10,952 bases of DNA, from NCBI GenBank assembly GCA_023426275.1, contig JAFABC010000247.1, positions 1-10,952 of the forward strand, read 5' to 3'. The notes beneath the pieces were generated by a model that searched no databases, was not told the DNA's origin, and saw only the letters and a list, made by a program, of their open reading frames with translations. The translations under genes were made by a program, and so were the position numbers. Shown here piece after piece: positions 1 to 6,565 of this stretch. Position 1 is the first letter of the stretch; each line of letters starts with the position of its first letter. This DNA comes from Pseudomonadota bacterium (GTDB lineage: Bacteria > Desulfobacterota > Desulfovibrionia > Desulfovibrionales > Desulfovibrionaceae).

Positions 1-54
1 CCCCTTTCGGGAGGGTCCGGGAGGGGGTGACCCCCTCCCGGCCGCCGGAGGCAT
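1..54 (-). repeat. GC-rich palindromic intergenic repeat, left copy
   Basis: Read on the minus strand, this element opens with ATGCCTCCGGCGGCC (54 down to 40). It continues into a perfect inverted repeat with 12-bp arms (17-28 and 30-41, one central base at 29) and ends with GGACCC and GAAAGGGG. The same opening, a GC-rich palindrome, GGACCC and GAAAAGGGG recur near the right end of the window (10794-10867), so this is a repeat family and not a one-off hairpin. It starts 11 nt after the parA stop codon and runs in parA's direction, so its very stable stem could end parA transcripts or protect their 3' ends. No T-run follows the stem, so it is not a textbook intrinsic terminator. It may continue past the left edge. 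Confidence 0.75.
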
Positions 55-65
55 TCCTCGTCGTA

Positions 66-839
66 TTATGCCACCGCAGGATTGCGGCGGACGACTTCCT
101 GGGCCAGGGACAGATAGGCTTCGGCGCCTCGGGATTTGATGTCGTGGGTGAGCACGGGCTTGCCGTAGCTCGGCGCTTCGGACAGGCGGATATTGCGCGG
201 GATGAGCGTCTGAAAATAGAGCTTGGGAAAGCACTTCCAGATTTCCCGCTTGACGTGCCGGTTGAGCTTGTTGCGGCCGTCGTACATGGTCAGCACCACG
301 CCGAGCAGGGTCAACCCGCTATTGAAGCGTTTGCGGACCTGATCGTAGGTGCGCAGCAGCTGGGCAATGCCTTCGAGGGCGTAGTATTCGCACTGCAGGG
401 GCACGAGCAGCTCGGAGGCGGCGCACAGGGCATTGAGCGTCACCAGTCCGAGCGACGGCGGGCAGTCGAGCAGGATATACTCGTAGTCGTCGGCGACCTG
501 ATCGATGACCGCGCGCAGGTAGTATTCCCGCCGGGGCTTGTCCACCAGCTCGATATCCGCCGCCACCAGATCGGGTCCGGACGGCAGCACCTTCAGGCAG
601 GGGAGTTCCGTGTCCACGATGGCCGTTTTGGCCAGGGTAGGCTCGTAGAGCACGGAGTAGAGATTTTCGCTGATATTTTCGGAGTAGACCGAAAGGCCGC
701 TGCCGGCGTTCGCCTGGGGATCACAGTCGATCAGCAGCGTTTTTTTTTCCATGACCGCCAGGGAGGCGGCCAGATTCACGGCAGTAGTGGTTTTTCCCAC
801 GCCGCCCTTTTGGTTGGCGATGACGATAACGCGTGCCAT
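66..839 (-). CDS. parA: ParA/Soj-type chromosome-partitioning ATPase
   Basis: Deviant Walker ATPase of the short chromosomal ParA/Soj type, 257 aa from the preferred start. Visible motifs are the Walker A' KGGVGKT at residues 11-17 (signature Lys11, Lys16), switch I around Asp40 (DCDPQAN) and Walker B LLDCPP with Asp125. There is no N-terminal DNA-binding extension, as expected for chromosomal ParA. In the family, ATP-bound dimers coat the nucleoid, and ParB on parS stimulates hydrolysis to move origins apart. A frame start at 845 (ATG) also exists, but AAGGAGA lies only 1 nt from it and 7 nt from the ATG at 839. The family's usual N-terminus (MARVIVIANQKGG) also begins at 839, so I chose that start. 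A perfect parS lies 57 bp upstream. parB is not in the window and may lie past the left edge. Confidence 0.95.
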   Translation of the reverse strand: MARVIVIANQKGGVGKTTTAVNLAASLAVMEKKTLLIDCDPQANAGSGLSVYSENISENLYSVLYEPTLAKTAIVDTELPCLKVLPSGPDLVAADIELVDKPRREYYLRAVIDQVADDYEYILLDCPPSLGLVTLNALCAASELLVPLQCEYYALEGIAQLLRTYDQVRKRFNSGLTLLGVVLTMYDGRNKLNRHVKREIWKCFPKLYFQTLIPRNIRLSEAPSYGKPVLTHDIKSRGAEAYLSLAQEVVRRNPAVA

Positions 840-846
840 GCACATT

Positions 847-853
847 CTCCTTG
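847..853 (-). promoter_or_regulatory. Ribosome binding site that sets the parA start
   Basis: Minus-strand CAAGGAG ends 7 nt before the ATG at 839 and only 1 nt before the in-frame ATG at 845. Normal spacing therefore favours 839 as the parA start. Confidence 0.7.
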
Positions 854-896
854 ACCCTGGTCGGCCCGAACTGAACGTTTGCCATCGCCCCCGGAC

Positions 897-912
897 TGTT
901 TCACGTGAAACA
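897..912. promoter_or_regulatory. parS: parS centromere site (ParB-binding)
   Basis: TGTTTCACGTGAAACA is a 16/16 match to the widely conserved chromosomal parS consensus, on which ParB nucleates. It lies in the 84-bp gap between the small gene that ends at 924 and the parA start at 839. The palindrome extends to 18 bp perfectly (896-913). With one bulged A at 895 it reaches 29 bp through the flanking CCCGG/CCGGG pairs (890-918). Its position in the parA leader would allow ParB bound here also to influence parA expression; that is inference. By chance a specified 16-mer is expected about once per 4 billion positions, so this is a real site. Confidence 0.95.
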
Positions 913-923
913 GCCGGGTGGAA

Positions 924-1217
924 CTAGTCGCGAAACATGCGGTGGCAAAACGACTGGGCATCATCCAGGGATTCGACGAGCATGACGCAGCCTTCCACAT
1001 CGCCTTTCTTGACGGCGTTGAGCAGTTGTCCGGCCAGGTGGGAGAAATCTTCGGCCTCGTCCATCCAGTTCTCGGCGGCCAGCTGGTGCAGCTTGCGGGA
1101 CAAGCGAACAAGGCGGTTTGCCGACTCTTCGTCCGGCAGATTCGCTTCCGCGACCTGGTTCTGGATGTGTGTGAAAACCTCTTCGAGATCACGTTTCGTG
1201 GTCTGGAATTCCATCAC
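924..1217 (-). CDS. Small helical protein of unknown function upstream of parA
   Basis: A 97-residue soluble protein that I do not recognise. It lacks a signal peptide or membrane segment and is rich in Glu, Asp, Leu and Lys/Arg. Heptad-like stretches (about residues 8-27 and 30-50) suggest a helical bundle. The C-terminal end has Cys77 and a Cys-His-Arg triplet (91-93) close to the terminus. The frame begins GTG-ATG (1217, 1214). AAGGA at 1227-1231 is 9 nt from the GTG and 12 nt from the ATG, so the start is probably the GTG but could be one codon later. It ends 78 bp before the first parA ATG, with parS between them, and probably shares a transcript with parA. A partner role for ParA is conceivable but nothing in the sequence shows it. 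Confidence 0.8.
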   Translation of the reverse strand: MMEFQTTKRDLEEVFTHIQNQVAEANLPDEESANRLVRLSRKLHQLAAENWMDEAEDFSHLAGQLLNAVKKGDVEGCVMLVESLDDAQSFCHRMFRD

Positions 1218-1284
1218 CCGGATCCGTCCTTGAAGCGGTTAAATTGTTTATCGTTCAAACGGGCTTAGTAGACCAAAAGCATCC

Positions 1285-1290
1285 TGTCAA
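1285..1290 (-). promoter_or_regulatory. Possible -35 element (TTGACA) before the small gene/parA unit
   Basis: On the minus strand an exact TTGACA sits just downstream of the epimerase stop codon, in the AT-richer 75-bp gap before the small gene. No good -10 hexamer lies 16-18 bp away; the best nearby is TACTAA at a too-short spacing of 14. This is a weak candidate for a separate small gene/parA promoter. Confidence 0.25.
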
Positions 1291-1292
1291 TA

Positions 1293-2300
1293 TCAGCCGA
1301 GAAAATATTCCCGATACCAGTCGATGAACCGGGAAATACCTGTCTCAAGCGGCGTGTTGGGCTGAAAACCGACGTCATGGGCCAACTCATCCACATTGGC
1401 GCATGTCGCCGGTACATCGCCGGGTTGCAAGGGAAGCATTTCCATAACGGCTTTCTTCCCCAACGCCTTTTCAATACATTCGATAAAATACAGCAACGAA
1501 ACACTGTTGTTGTTGCCGATGTTGTAGAGGCGATACGGTGCAACGCTGGTACCCGGATCGGGCGTGGCCGGATTCCAATCGGGATTTGGCGTGGCGGTAT
1601 TGAACGTGACCCGGACAACGCCTTCCACAATGTCGTCGATGTAGGTGAAATCCCGTTTCATTTTCCCGTGATTGAACACCTGGATCGGCTTGTTTTCCAA
1701 AATGGCCTTCGTGAACAGGAACAAGGCCATGTCCGGCCGGCCCCAGGGGCCGTACACCGTGAAAAACCGCAGGCCCGTACAGGGCAGCCCGAACAGATAG
1801 CTGTAGGAATGGGCCATCAGTTCGTTGGACTTCTTGGAGGCGGCGTACAGGCTGATGGGATGGTCCACGTTGTCGTGAACCGAAAAAGGCATGGTCGTGT
1901 TGAGGCCGTAGACCGAGCTGGACGAGGCGAACACGAAGTGTTCCACGTGATGGTGCCGGCAGTTTTCCAGGATGTGGTAATAGCCGAGCACATTGGAATT
2001 GATGTAGTCGTCCGGGTGGGTCAGGCTGTGGCGCACCCCCGCCTGGGCGGCCAGATTGACCACGTGGGAGAAGCCGCCGGCGTCGAAGGCGGCATTGACC
2101 GCGGCCCGGTCGGCCATGTCGGCCTTGAGGAACGTGAACTTGGGATTTTCCCCGAGCAGGGCCAGACGGTCCTTTTTCAGGGCCACGGAATAGTAGGGGC
2201 TCAGATTGTCCAGGCCGGTGACGGCATGGCCCATGGACAGCAAACGGCGACACAGATGAAAGCCGATAAAACCGGCCGCGCCGGTGACAAGGATATTCAT
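1293..2300 (-). CDS. UDP-glucuronate 4-epimerase-like NAD-dependent sugar epimerase
   Basis: Extended short-chain dehydrogenase/reductase, 335 aa, the usual length for this family. The NAD-binding TGAAGFIG (residues 6-13) starts the protein, Asp31 ends the second beta strand, and the catalytic set is Ser126-Ser128 with Tyr152 and Lys156 (YAASK). RFFTVYGPWGRPDMA, the downstream FTKAI segment and DFTYIDDIVEG are characteristic of the CapI/LpsL branch, which interconverts UDP-glucuronate and UDP-galacturonate for surface polysaccharide. The start at 2300 has AAAGGA 5-6 nt upstream. It lies 68 bp after the slipin gene and ends 75 bp before the small gene, with no other sugar-nucleotide genes in view, so it is a lone glycan gene between a membrane-protease pair and the partition locus. 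A related 4-epimerase specificity cannot be excluded. Confidence 0.9.
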   Translation of the reverse strand: MNILVTGAAGFIGFHLCRRLLSMGHAVTGLDNLSPYYSVALKKDRLALLGENPKFTFLKADMADRAAVNAAFDAGGFSHVVNLAAQAGVRHSLTHPDDYINSNVLGYYHILENCRHHHVEHFVFASSSSVYGLNTTMPFSVHDNVDHPISLYAASKKSNELMAHSYSYLFGLPCTGLRFFTVYGPWGRPDMALFLFTKAILENKPIQVFNHGKMKRDFTYIDDIVEGVVRVTFNTATPNPDWNPATPDPGTSVAPYRLYNIGNNNSVSLLYFIECIEKALGKKAVMEMLPLQPGDVPATCANVDELAHDVGFQPNTPLETGISRFIDWYREYFLG

Positions 2301-2328
2301 GGTTCCTTTGTGGGTGGCGGTGCAAGAA

Positions 2329-2360
2329 CCCGCGGTTTGCGAAGCGTCCTTTGCCGCGGG
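2329..2360 (-). terminator. Weak terminator-like hairpin after the slipin gene
   Basis: Minus-strand CCCGCGG (2354-2360) and CCGCGGG (2329-2335) form a perfect 7-bp GC stem with an 18-nt loop, starting 8 nt after the slipin stop codon. It is followed by TTCTTG, not a clean T-run. It could attenuate read-through between the slipin and epimerase genes, but the long loop and poor U-tract make this uncertain. Confidence 0.3.
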
Positions 2361-2368
2361 CGGCGGGA

Positions 2369-3223
2369 TTACGCGTCGCCTTCCTCGGCCGTGCCCTTCA
2401 CGGCCTGTTCGGTATCATTCGTGGAAGACTGCTCCAGGCTGACGGACGAAGGCGCGGCTTGCGGATGCGCCGACGCGTCGTGGCCCGGAACATGAAAAAA
2501 AGAGCGGATAAAATCAAGAGGGACAGGTAAAATAGTCGCCGCATGACTTTCGGCGGCCATTTCCCGCATGGTTTGCAGATAGCGCAACTGCAGGGCCTCG
2601 GGCCGCACGGCAATGATCTCGGCGGCCTGGGCCAGCTTCGTGGCGGCCTGATATTCGCCCTCGGCATTGATGACCTTGGCCCGGCGCTCGCGTTCGGCCT
2701 CGGCCTGCTTGGCCATGGCCCGCTGCATTTCCTGGGGCAGGTCGATGTACTTGAGCTCCACCGTGGCCACCTTGATGCCCCAGGGGCCGGCGTGCAGATC
2801 CAAAATGCCCTGCACCTGCTCATTGACCTTGTCCCGGTGGGCCAGGATCTCGTCGAGCTCCACGCCGCCGCAGACGCTACGCAGGGTGGTCTGGGAAATC
2901 TGCGAGGTGGCGTACATGTAGTCCTCGACCTCCAGGATGGCCTTGGTCGGATCGACCACCCGGAAATACACCACCGCATTGACCTTGATGCTGACGTTGT
3001 CCCGGGTGATGACGTCCTGCGTGGGCACGTCCATGGCAAAGGTGCGCAGGGACAGCTTGGTCATGCGATCGATGATGGGAAACAGCAGGATCAGCCCCGG
3101 GCCCTTGACCCCGATGACGCGGCCCAGGCGGAAAATCACGCCCCGTTCGTATTCGTTGAGCACCCGAAGCGAAGTCACGAGCAGAAAAAGGACGATGGCG
3201 GCAACGGGAAGCAGGGCAAGCAT
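2369..3223 (-). CDS. Slipin/stomatin-like SPFH membrane protein
   Basis: A 284-residue SPFH (prohibitin/stomatin) protein. One N-terminal membrane anchor (about residues 2-20) is followed by the slipin hallmark NEYERGVIFRLGR (23-35) and PGLILLFPIID (42-52). The SPFH core follows (DNVSIKVNAVVYFRV, 75-89), then a charged helix, QAEAERERRAKVINAEGE (173-190), of the sort that drives oligomerisation. A hydrophobic patch lies near the end (about 229-243) and the last 40 residues are Ser/Ala/Pro/Glu-rich and probably disordered. GGAGG lies 5 nt before the ATG. It starts 15 nt after the nfeD-type gene, the conserved protease-slipin gene pair. Slipins form membrane scaffolds, and the partner protease of the archaeal pair cuts the hydrophobic C-terminal patch; the equivalent patch is present here. 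Confidence 0.93.
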   Translation of the reverse strand: MLALLPVAAIVLFLLVTSLRVLNEYERGVIFRLGRVIGVKGPGLILLFPIIDRMTKLSLRTFAMDVPTQDVITRDNVSIKVNAVVYFRVVDPTKAILEVEDYMYATSQISQTTLRSVCGGVELDEILAHRDKVNEQVQGILDLHAGPWGIKVATVELKYIDLPQEMQRAMAKQAEAERERRAKVINAEGEYQAATKLAQAAEIIAVRPEALQLRYLQTMREMAAESHAATILPVPLDFIRSFFHVPGHDASAHPQAAPSSVSLEQSSTNDTEQAVKGTAEEGDA

Positions 3224-3238
3224 GGCGGCCTCCGGGAA

Positions 3239-4585
3239 TTAGGGTTCTCTGTCGTCGGGCAGGGCAACGTACAACAGCATGTCCCGCACGGCCACGACGC
3301 GCACATGGTCGCCGGGCAAAAGCCGGGCGGCGGGCAACGGGGCGGGAAGCGTCGGATCGAACACGGCGTCCCAGATCTCGCCCCGGATGAGCACCTTGCC
3401 GGCCTCGTTGTCCCAATGGCGCACGAGCGCTTCCTGGCCGATGAGGGCTTCCGAGCCGGTGCGGGGCTTTTGCCGCTGGGCCCGGGCCAGCAGCCAGCCG
3501 GCCGCGGCCAGGATGGCGGCCACGCCGATCACCGTGGGCGTGATCAGCGAAAGCGGCAGACCGCCCACGCCATTGCCGCGAAAGAGCATGACCGAACCGA
3601 GAAACAGCGCGGCCAGACCGGCCAGACTGAGCAGGCCGTAGCTCGTGATATGGACTTCGAGCAAAAAAAGCGCCCCCCCGAAAAGGAGCAGCAGCAGCCC
3701 GGCCGCGTTGGTCGGCAGCACCGACAGGGCGTAGAGCGCCGGCAGCAGGCACAGGCCGCCAAGCACGCCCGGCAGGATGGCTCCGGGCGTGGTCAACTCG
3801 AAGAAGATGCCGGCCACGCCGACAAGCAGCAAAATGTAGGCGACCTGCGGATCGAGCAGCCAGGCCAGCAGCTTGTGGCGCAGACCGGGCTCCACGGGGG
3901 TGACGGTCACTTGCGCGGCGGTGAAATGCGTAACACCCGTGGCTGTTTTCAGGCCGCGCGCGCCCATCTGGTCGAGGAAATCGGGCAGGCTGACGGCCAG
4001 ATAATCCACCACCCGTTTGCCGACGGCCTCCATGGCCGTCAGATTGTCGGCCTTGGCCACCGCGCTTTGATACCAGACGGCATTGCGTCCCGTCCCCGTG
4101 GCCAGGGAGCGGACAAGGCTTTCGAGATCGTTGCGGACCTTGGCGTCCATGGTCTTGTTGAGGTCGCCCCCGCCAAGGCCCACGGGCGAGGCCGAGCCGA
4201 TGGTCGTTTGCGGGGCCATGGCGTTGACCTGGGCGGCGGCCACGAGAAAGACCCCGGCCGAGGCGGCGCGCGCCCCGGACGGTCCCACCCAGATGGCCAC
4301 GGGCACCGGGCTTTGCCGGATGGCCTTGACCATGCGCCGCATGACCTCCACGCTGCCGCCCGGCGTATCCAGGCGCACCAGCACCACCAGGGCGCCGATT
4401 TTGCGCGCCCGGGCCAGGACAGTCTCGAGCTGATCGGCCTGGATGGGGGAAATGGCGCCCTCCAGGTCCATGGACAGGGCCGTGCCCACGGTCGTTGCGG
4501 CAACGGCCAGTCCGGGAAGACCTGTCGCGCCCGGCAGCCACAGGGCGAGCAGCAGGCTACAGGTCGCCAAAAGTCGCCAGCACAT
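3239..4585 (-). CDS. Long NfeD-type membrane serine protease (slipin partner)
   Basis: A 448-residue long-form NfeD protein. It has a signal peptide (residues 1 to about 28), then a ClpP-fold protease domain with LDTPGG (72-77), the candidate nucleophile Ser109 (ARAASAG) and candidate base Lys149 (AKVRND). The 40-residue spacing is close to the Ser97/Lys138 dyad of archaeal PH1510. Five membrane segments follow (about 248-264, 270-290, 295-311, 316-335, 346-367), then a C-terminal NfeD OB-fold (about 377-445). A longer reading to 4846 exists, but I start at 4585. AGGAGG lies 9 nt upstream there and a signal peptide follows at once, while the extra 87 residues are out-of-frame shadow of the previous gene. 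It overlaps that gene by 29 bp. It likely acts on the slipin encoded 15 nt downstream, in membrane quality control. Confidence 0.93.
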   Translation of the reverse strand: MCWRLLATCSLLLALWLPGATGLPGLAVAATTVGTALSMDLEGAISPIQADQLETVLARARKIGALVVLVRLDTPGGSVEVMRRMVKAIRQSPVPVAIWVGPSGARAASAGVFLVAAAQVNAMAPQTTIGSASPVGLGGGDLNKTMDAKVRNDLESLVRSLATGTGRNAVWYQSAVAKADNLTAMEAVGKRVVDYLAVSLPDFLDQMGARGLKTATGVTHFTAAQVTVTPVEPGLRHKLLAWLLDPQVAYILLLVGVAGIFFELTTPGAILPGVLGGLCLLPALYALSVLPTNAAGLLLLLFGGALFLLEVHITSYGLLSLAGLAALFLGSVMLFRGNGVGGLPLSLITPTVIGVAAILAAAGWLLARAQRQKPRTGSEALIGQEALVRHWDNEAGKVLIRGEIWDAVFDPTLPAPLPAARLLPGDHVRVVAVRDMLLYVALPDDREP

Positions 4586-5339
4586 GCTCCCAAGCCTCCT
4601 TGTCGCCGTGGATGAGGGCTTGCGGATCGGGCAGCCAGACCGTGCGGCCCGCCGGCAGGGACACGCCCTGCTCGTGCAGCCGGGCGGCGGCGTCCTGGCC
4701 GAAGACCGCCAGCACGGCCGGCCGCAGCCGCCTGAGCCCGGCCAGGAAAATGGCCAGATCGAGCGGATCGGCCAGATCTTCCAGCCCGAGCGGCCAAAAA
4801 GCCACCCGCCCCTTGCCGGACAACCCGCTTTTGGCCAGCAGCTCACGCCACATGGGGCCGCGCCGGGGATCGGCCCGTCCGGTCATGTCCAGGCCCAGGG
4901 CGGCGTAGGTGATGACCAGTTCCGGTTGCGCCGGGGCCGTGCGAAAGATTTTCGGCCAGGGCGCGGGCCAGTCGGCCGGATCGGCGGCAACGCCAATGGG
5001 CGGCGGGGCAACCATGGCCCGGGTCGGCGTTTCTCCCGGGCCGGCCGGTTCAGCCGGTTCAGCCGGTCCGACCGGTTCGACAGGTCCGGCCGGGGCAACG
5101 GCAGCGGCGGGCGCTTCGGCAACCACCGGCGCGGGCGCAGCCGGCCCGGACGCCCTGGCGGCAGGGACTTCCCCGGCAGCGGCCGGCTGTTCGTCCGACT
5201 GTGCGCCCGATTGTGCGTCGGGCTGTGCGTCGGGCGCCGTGGCCGGCGCATCGGGGTCGAGATACAGATACTGCACCCCGGCCAACTGCCAGACCCGCAG
5301 GCGTTCGGGAACGTCTAGGAGGGATTCGTGAAGTCCCAT
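4557..5339 (-). CDS. Unrecognised protein with repeat-built linker; C-terminal part faintly uracil-DNA-glycosylase-like
   Basis: A 260-residue protein. A short N-terminal helix (1-28) precedes a linker (about 30-120) of low-complexity Ala/Pro/Asp/Gln, then a folded C-terminal region (about 121-260). The order GRADPRRGPMWRELLAKSGL (154-173), a beta strand, then LRRLRPAVLAVFGQDAAARL (202-221) resembles the core of family 4/5 uracil-DNA glycosylases (a G-rich loop plus LLxxxGL, then 'RPKVIVALG'). I see no intact catalytic glycosylase motif and no Cys ligands for an iron-sulfur cluster, so activity is doubtful. The start at 5339 overlaps the coaBC stop by 25 bp, and the stop lies 29 bp inside the NfeD gene, so translation is probably coupled to both. 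A longer frame to 5537 reads into coaBC and carries no plausible protein. Function unknown. Confidence 0.82.
   Translation of the reverse strand: MGLHESLLDVPERLRVWQLAGVQYLYLDPDAPATAPDAQPDAQSGAQSDEQPAAAGEVPAARASGPAAPAPVVAEAPAAAVAPAGPVEPVGPAEPAEPAGPGETPTRAMVAPPPIGVAADPADWPAPWPKIFRTAPAQPELVITYAALGLDMTGRADPRRGPMWRELLAKSGLSGKGRVAFWPLGLEDLADPLDLAIFLAGLRRLRPAVLAVFGQDAAARLHEQGVSLPAGRTVWLPDPQALIHGDKEAWEHVLATFGDL
4595..4600 (-). promoter_or_regulatory. Ribosome binding site fixing the NfeD start
   Basis: A perfect AGGAGG on the minus strand, 9 nt before the ATG at 4585, lying inside the 3' end of the preceding gene. It supports the internal start over the longer open frame. Confidence 0.8.
5044..5088 (-). 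repeat. Five tandem 9-bp units in the linker coding region
   Basis: Plus-strand units of the form GCCGGTTCA (5044-5052 and 5053-5061 identical, then three diverged copies to 5088). Being a multiple of three, they encode three-residue Pro-Ala/Val-Glu type repeats without shifting frame. This is the signature of slippage-grown linker DNA. Confidence 0.7.
5187..5234 (-). repeat. Four tandem 12-bp units in the linker coding region
   Basis: Four diverged 12-bp units of the type CTGTGCGTCGGG on the plus strand encode PDAQ, PDAQ, SGAQ and SDEQ (residues 36-51) on the minus strand. They lie in the same linker as the 9-bp array and are also in frame. Confidence 0.65.
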
Positions 5340-6538
5340 AGCTTCCAGGCCATTTCGGTTTTGGGCAGGGCGGCCCAGGATTCCTCGCGCCCGTCGGCGG
5401 CGAGGACCAGGGCGCTGTTTTGCGGGGAGGCAAACCCGGCGTCGGCCTGCCCGATGGGGTTGGCCACGATCACATCGCAGCCCTTGCGCGTGAGCTTGTC
5501 CAGGGCGTTTTCCCGCAGCCGGTCGGTTTCGGCGCAAAAGCCGACCAGCGTCTGTTCCGCGCGTTTGACCCGGCCCATTGCGGCCAGGATATCACGCGTG
5601 GGCGAAAAAACCAGGGGAGGATGGTCCCCGGCCGTCGCTTTCTTGAATTTGCCGCCGCCCGGATGAGGCTTCGGGGCGAAATCGGCCACGGCCGCGGCCA
5701 TGACGGCCATGTCCGCCCCGGCCCAGGCTTCGAGGCAGGCCTCGTACATCTGGGCGGCGGAGGTCACGGGCACCACGGTCATGTCGTCCGGAAACCACCA
5801 GGACACGGGCCCGGCCACGACCGTCACCGCAGCCCCGCGCAGCCAGGCCGCCATGGCCAGACAGGCCCCCATCAGCCCGGTCGAGGGATTGGACCAGAAC
5901 CGGGCCGCGTCGAAATACTCCCGGGTGGGACCGAGGCTGACGAGCACGCGCTTGCCGGCCATGTCCCGGGGCGTGAGCGCCCGCAGAATATGGGTGAAAA
6001 TGACTTCGTCCCCGGGCAGCCGGCCCTGGCCGGATTCGCCGCAGGCCATGTCGCCGCAGTCCGGGGTCAGACCGATCACCCCGCGATCGAGCAGCGTCCG
6101 CCAATTGGCCTGGGTGGCCGCCGCCCGCCACAGGCGGGGGTTCATGGCCGGGGCCACGAGGATGGGCCCCTCGAAGGCCAGGGCCTGACAGGACAGGAGA
6201 TCGTCGGCCAGCCCGTGGGCCAGCTTGGCCAGGCAATTGGCCGTGGCCGGCACCACGGCCAGCAGGTCGGCGGATTGCGCCGGAGCCAGATGGGCGAAAT
6301 TGGCCGCCTCGGGATCGAACAATTCGGTGTAGACCGGGTCCGCGCCCAGGGCCTCGAAGGATAGTGGCGTGACAAAGCGCTTGGCCGCCTCGGTCAGGGT
6401 GACGCCGACGCCGACGCCGCTCGGCAGCAGCCGGCGCAGCAGGGAAAGCGCCTTGAACGCGGCCACGGACCCCGTGACGCCAAGATGCACCCGCCGGCCC
6501 TGATAGCCGGTGAAATCGCAATGGGTTGTCTGCATCAC
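5315..6538 (-). CDS. coaBC: Bifunctional phosphopantothenoylcysteine decarboxylase/phosphopantothenate-cysteine ligase
   Basis: CoaBC, 407 aa, normal length. It performs the second and third steps of coenzyme A synthesis from pantothenate in the cytoplasm. The N-terminal flavin-dependent CoaC half shows VTGSVAAFKA (21-30), the catalytic His83 (FAHLAPA), Asn133 of PAMN, and Cys166 in the substrate flap MACGESGQGR. The CoaB half begins near residue 190 with GPTRE (203-207) and SNPSTG including Asn217, then the ADFAPK and KFKK segments (Lys297-Lys300) and VGFCAETD (332-339). All key residues are present. The frame begins GTG-ATG (6538, 6535). AAGGGAG lies 9 nt before the GTG and 12 nt before the ATG, so the GTG is slightly favoured. 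It follows the PilZ gene by 27 nt and overlaps the next gene by 25 bp. Confidence 0.96.
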   Translation of the reverse strand: MMQTTHCDFTGYQGRRVHLGVTGSVAAFKALSLLRRLLPSGVGVGVTLTEAAKRFVTPLSFEALGADPVYTELFDPEAANFAHLAPAQSADLLAVVPATANCLAKLAHGLADDLLSCQALAFEGPILVAPAMNPRLWRAAATQANWRTLLDRGVIGLTPDCGDMACGESGQGRLPGDEVIFTHILRALTPRDMAGKRVLVSLGPTREYFDAARFWSNPSTGLMGACLAMAAWLRGAAVTVVAGPVSWWFPDDMTVVPVTSAAQMYEACLEAWAGADMAVMAAAVADFAPKPHPGGGKFKKATAGDHPPLVFSPTRDILAAMGRVKRAEQTLVGFCAETDRLRENALDKLTRKGCDVIVANPIGQADAGFASPQNSALVLAADGREESWAALPKTEMAWKLWDFTNPS

Positions 6539-6565
6539 CCGGTAGTACTCCCTTGTGGCGGCCGG

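Noticed and set aside
40..54. An ATG preceded by GAGGA just after parA as the start of another gene
   Set aside because: The ATG is the fixed first base triplet of the repeat family, and the reading runs into palindromic GC sequence.
1939..1954. Second possible parS (TGTTCCACGTGATGGT)
   Set aside because: Only the left 12 of 16 positions match and the palindrome is broken. It encodes a conserved HVEHF segment of the epimerase, so it is likely coincidental.
2543..4615. A 690-codon open frame on the plus strand antisense to the slipin and NfeD genes
   Set aside because: It is a GC-rich mirror of well-supported genes on the other strand; its protein is His/Gly/Gln-rich low complexity with no recognisable domain or start signal.
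4586..4846. 87-codon N-terminal extension of the NfeD frame
   Set aside because: Trp/Cys/Arg-rich out-of-frame translation of the preceding gene, whereas a strong AGGAGG and signal peptide mark the start at 4585.
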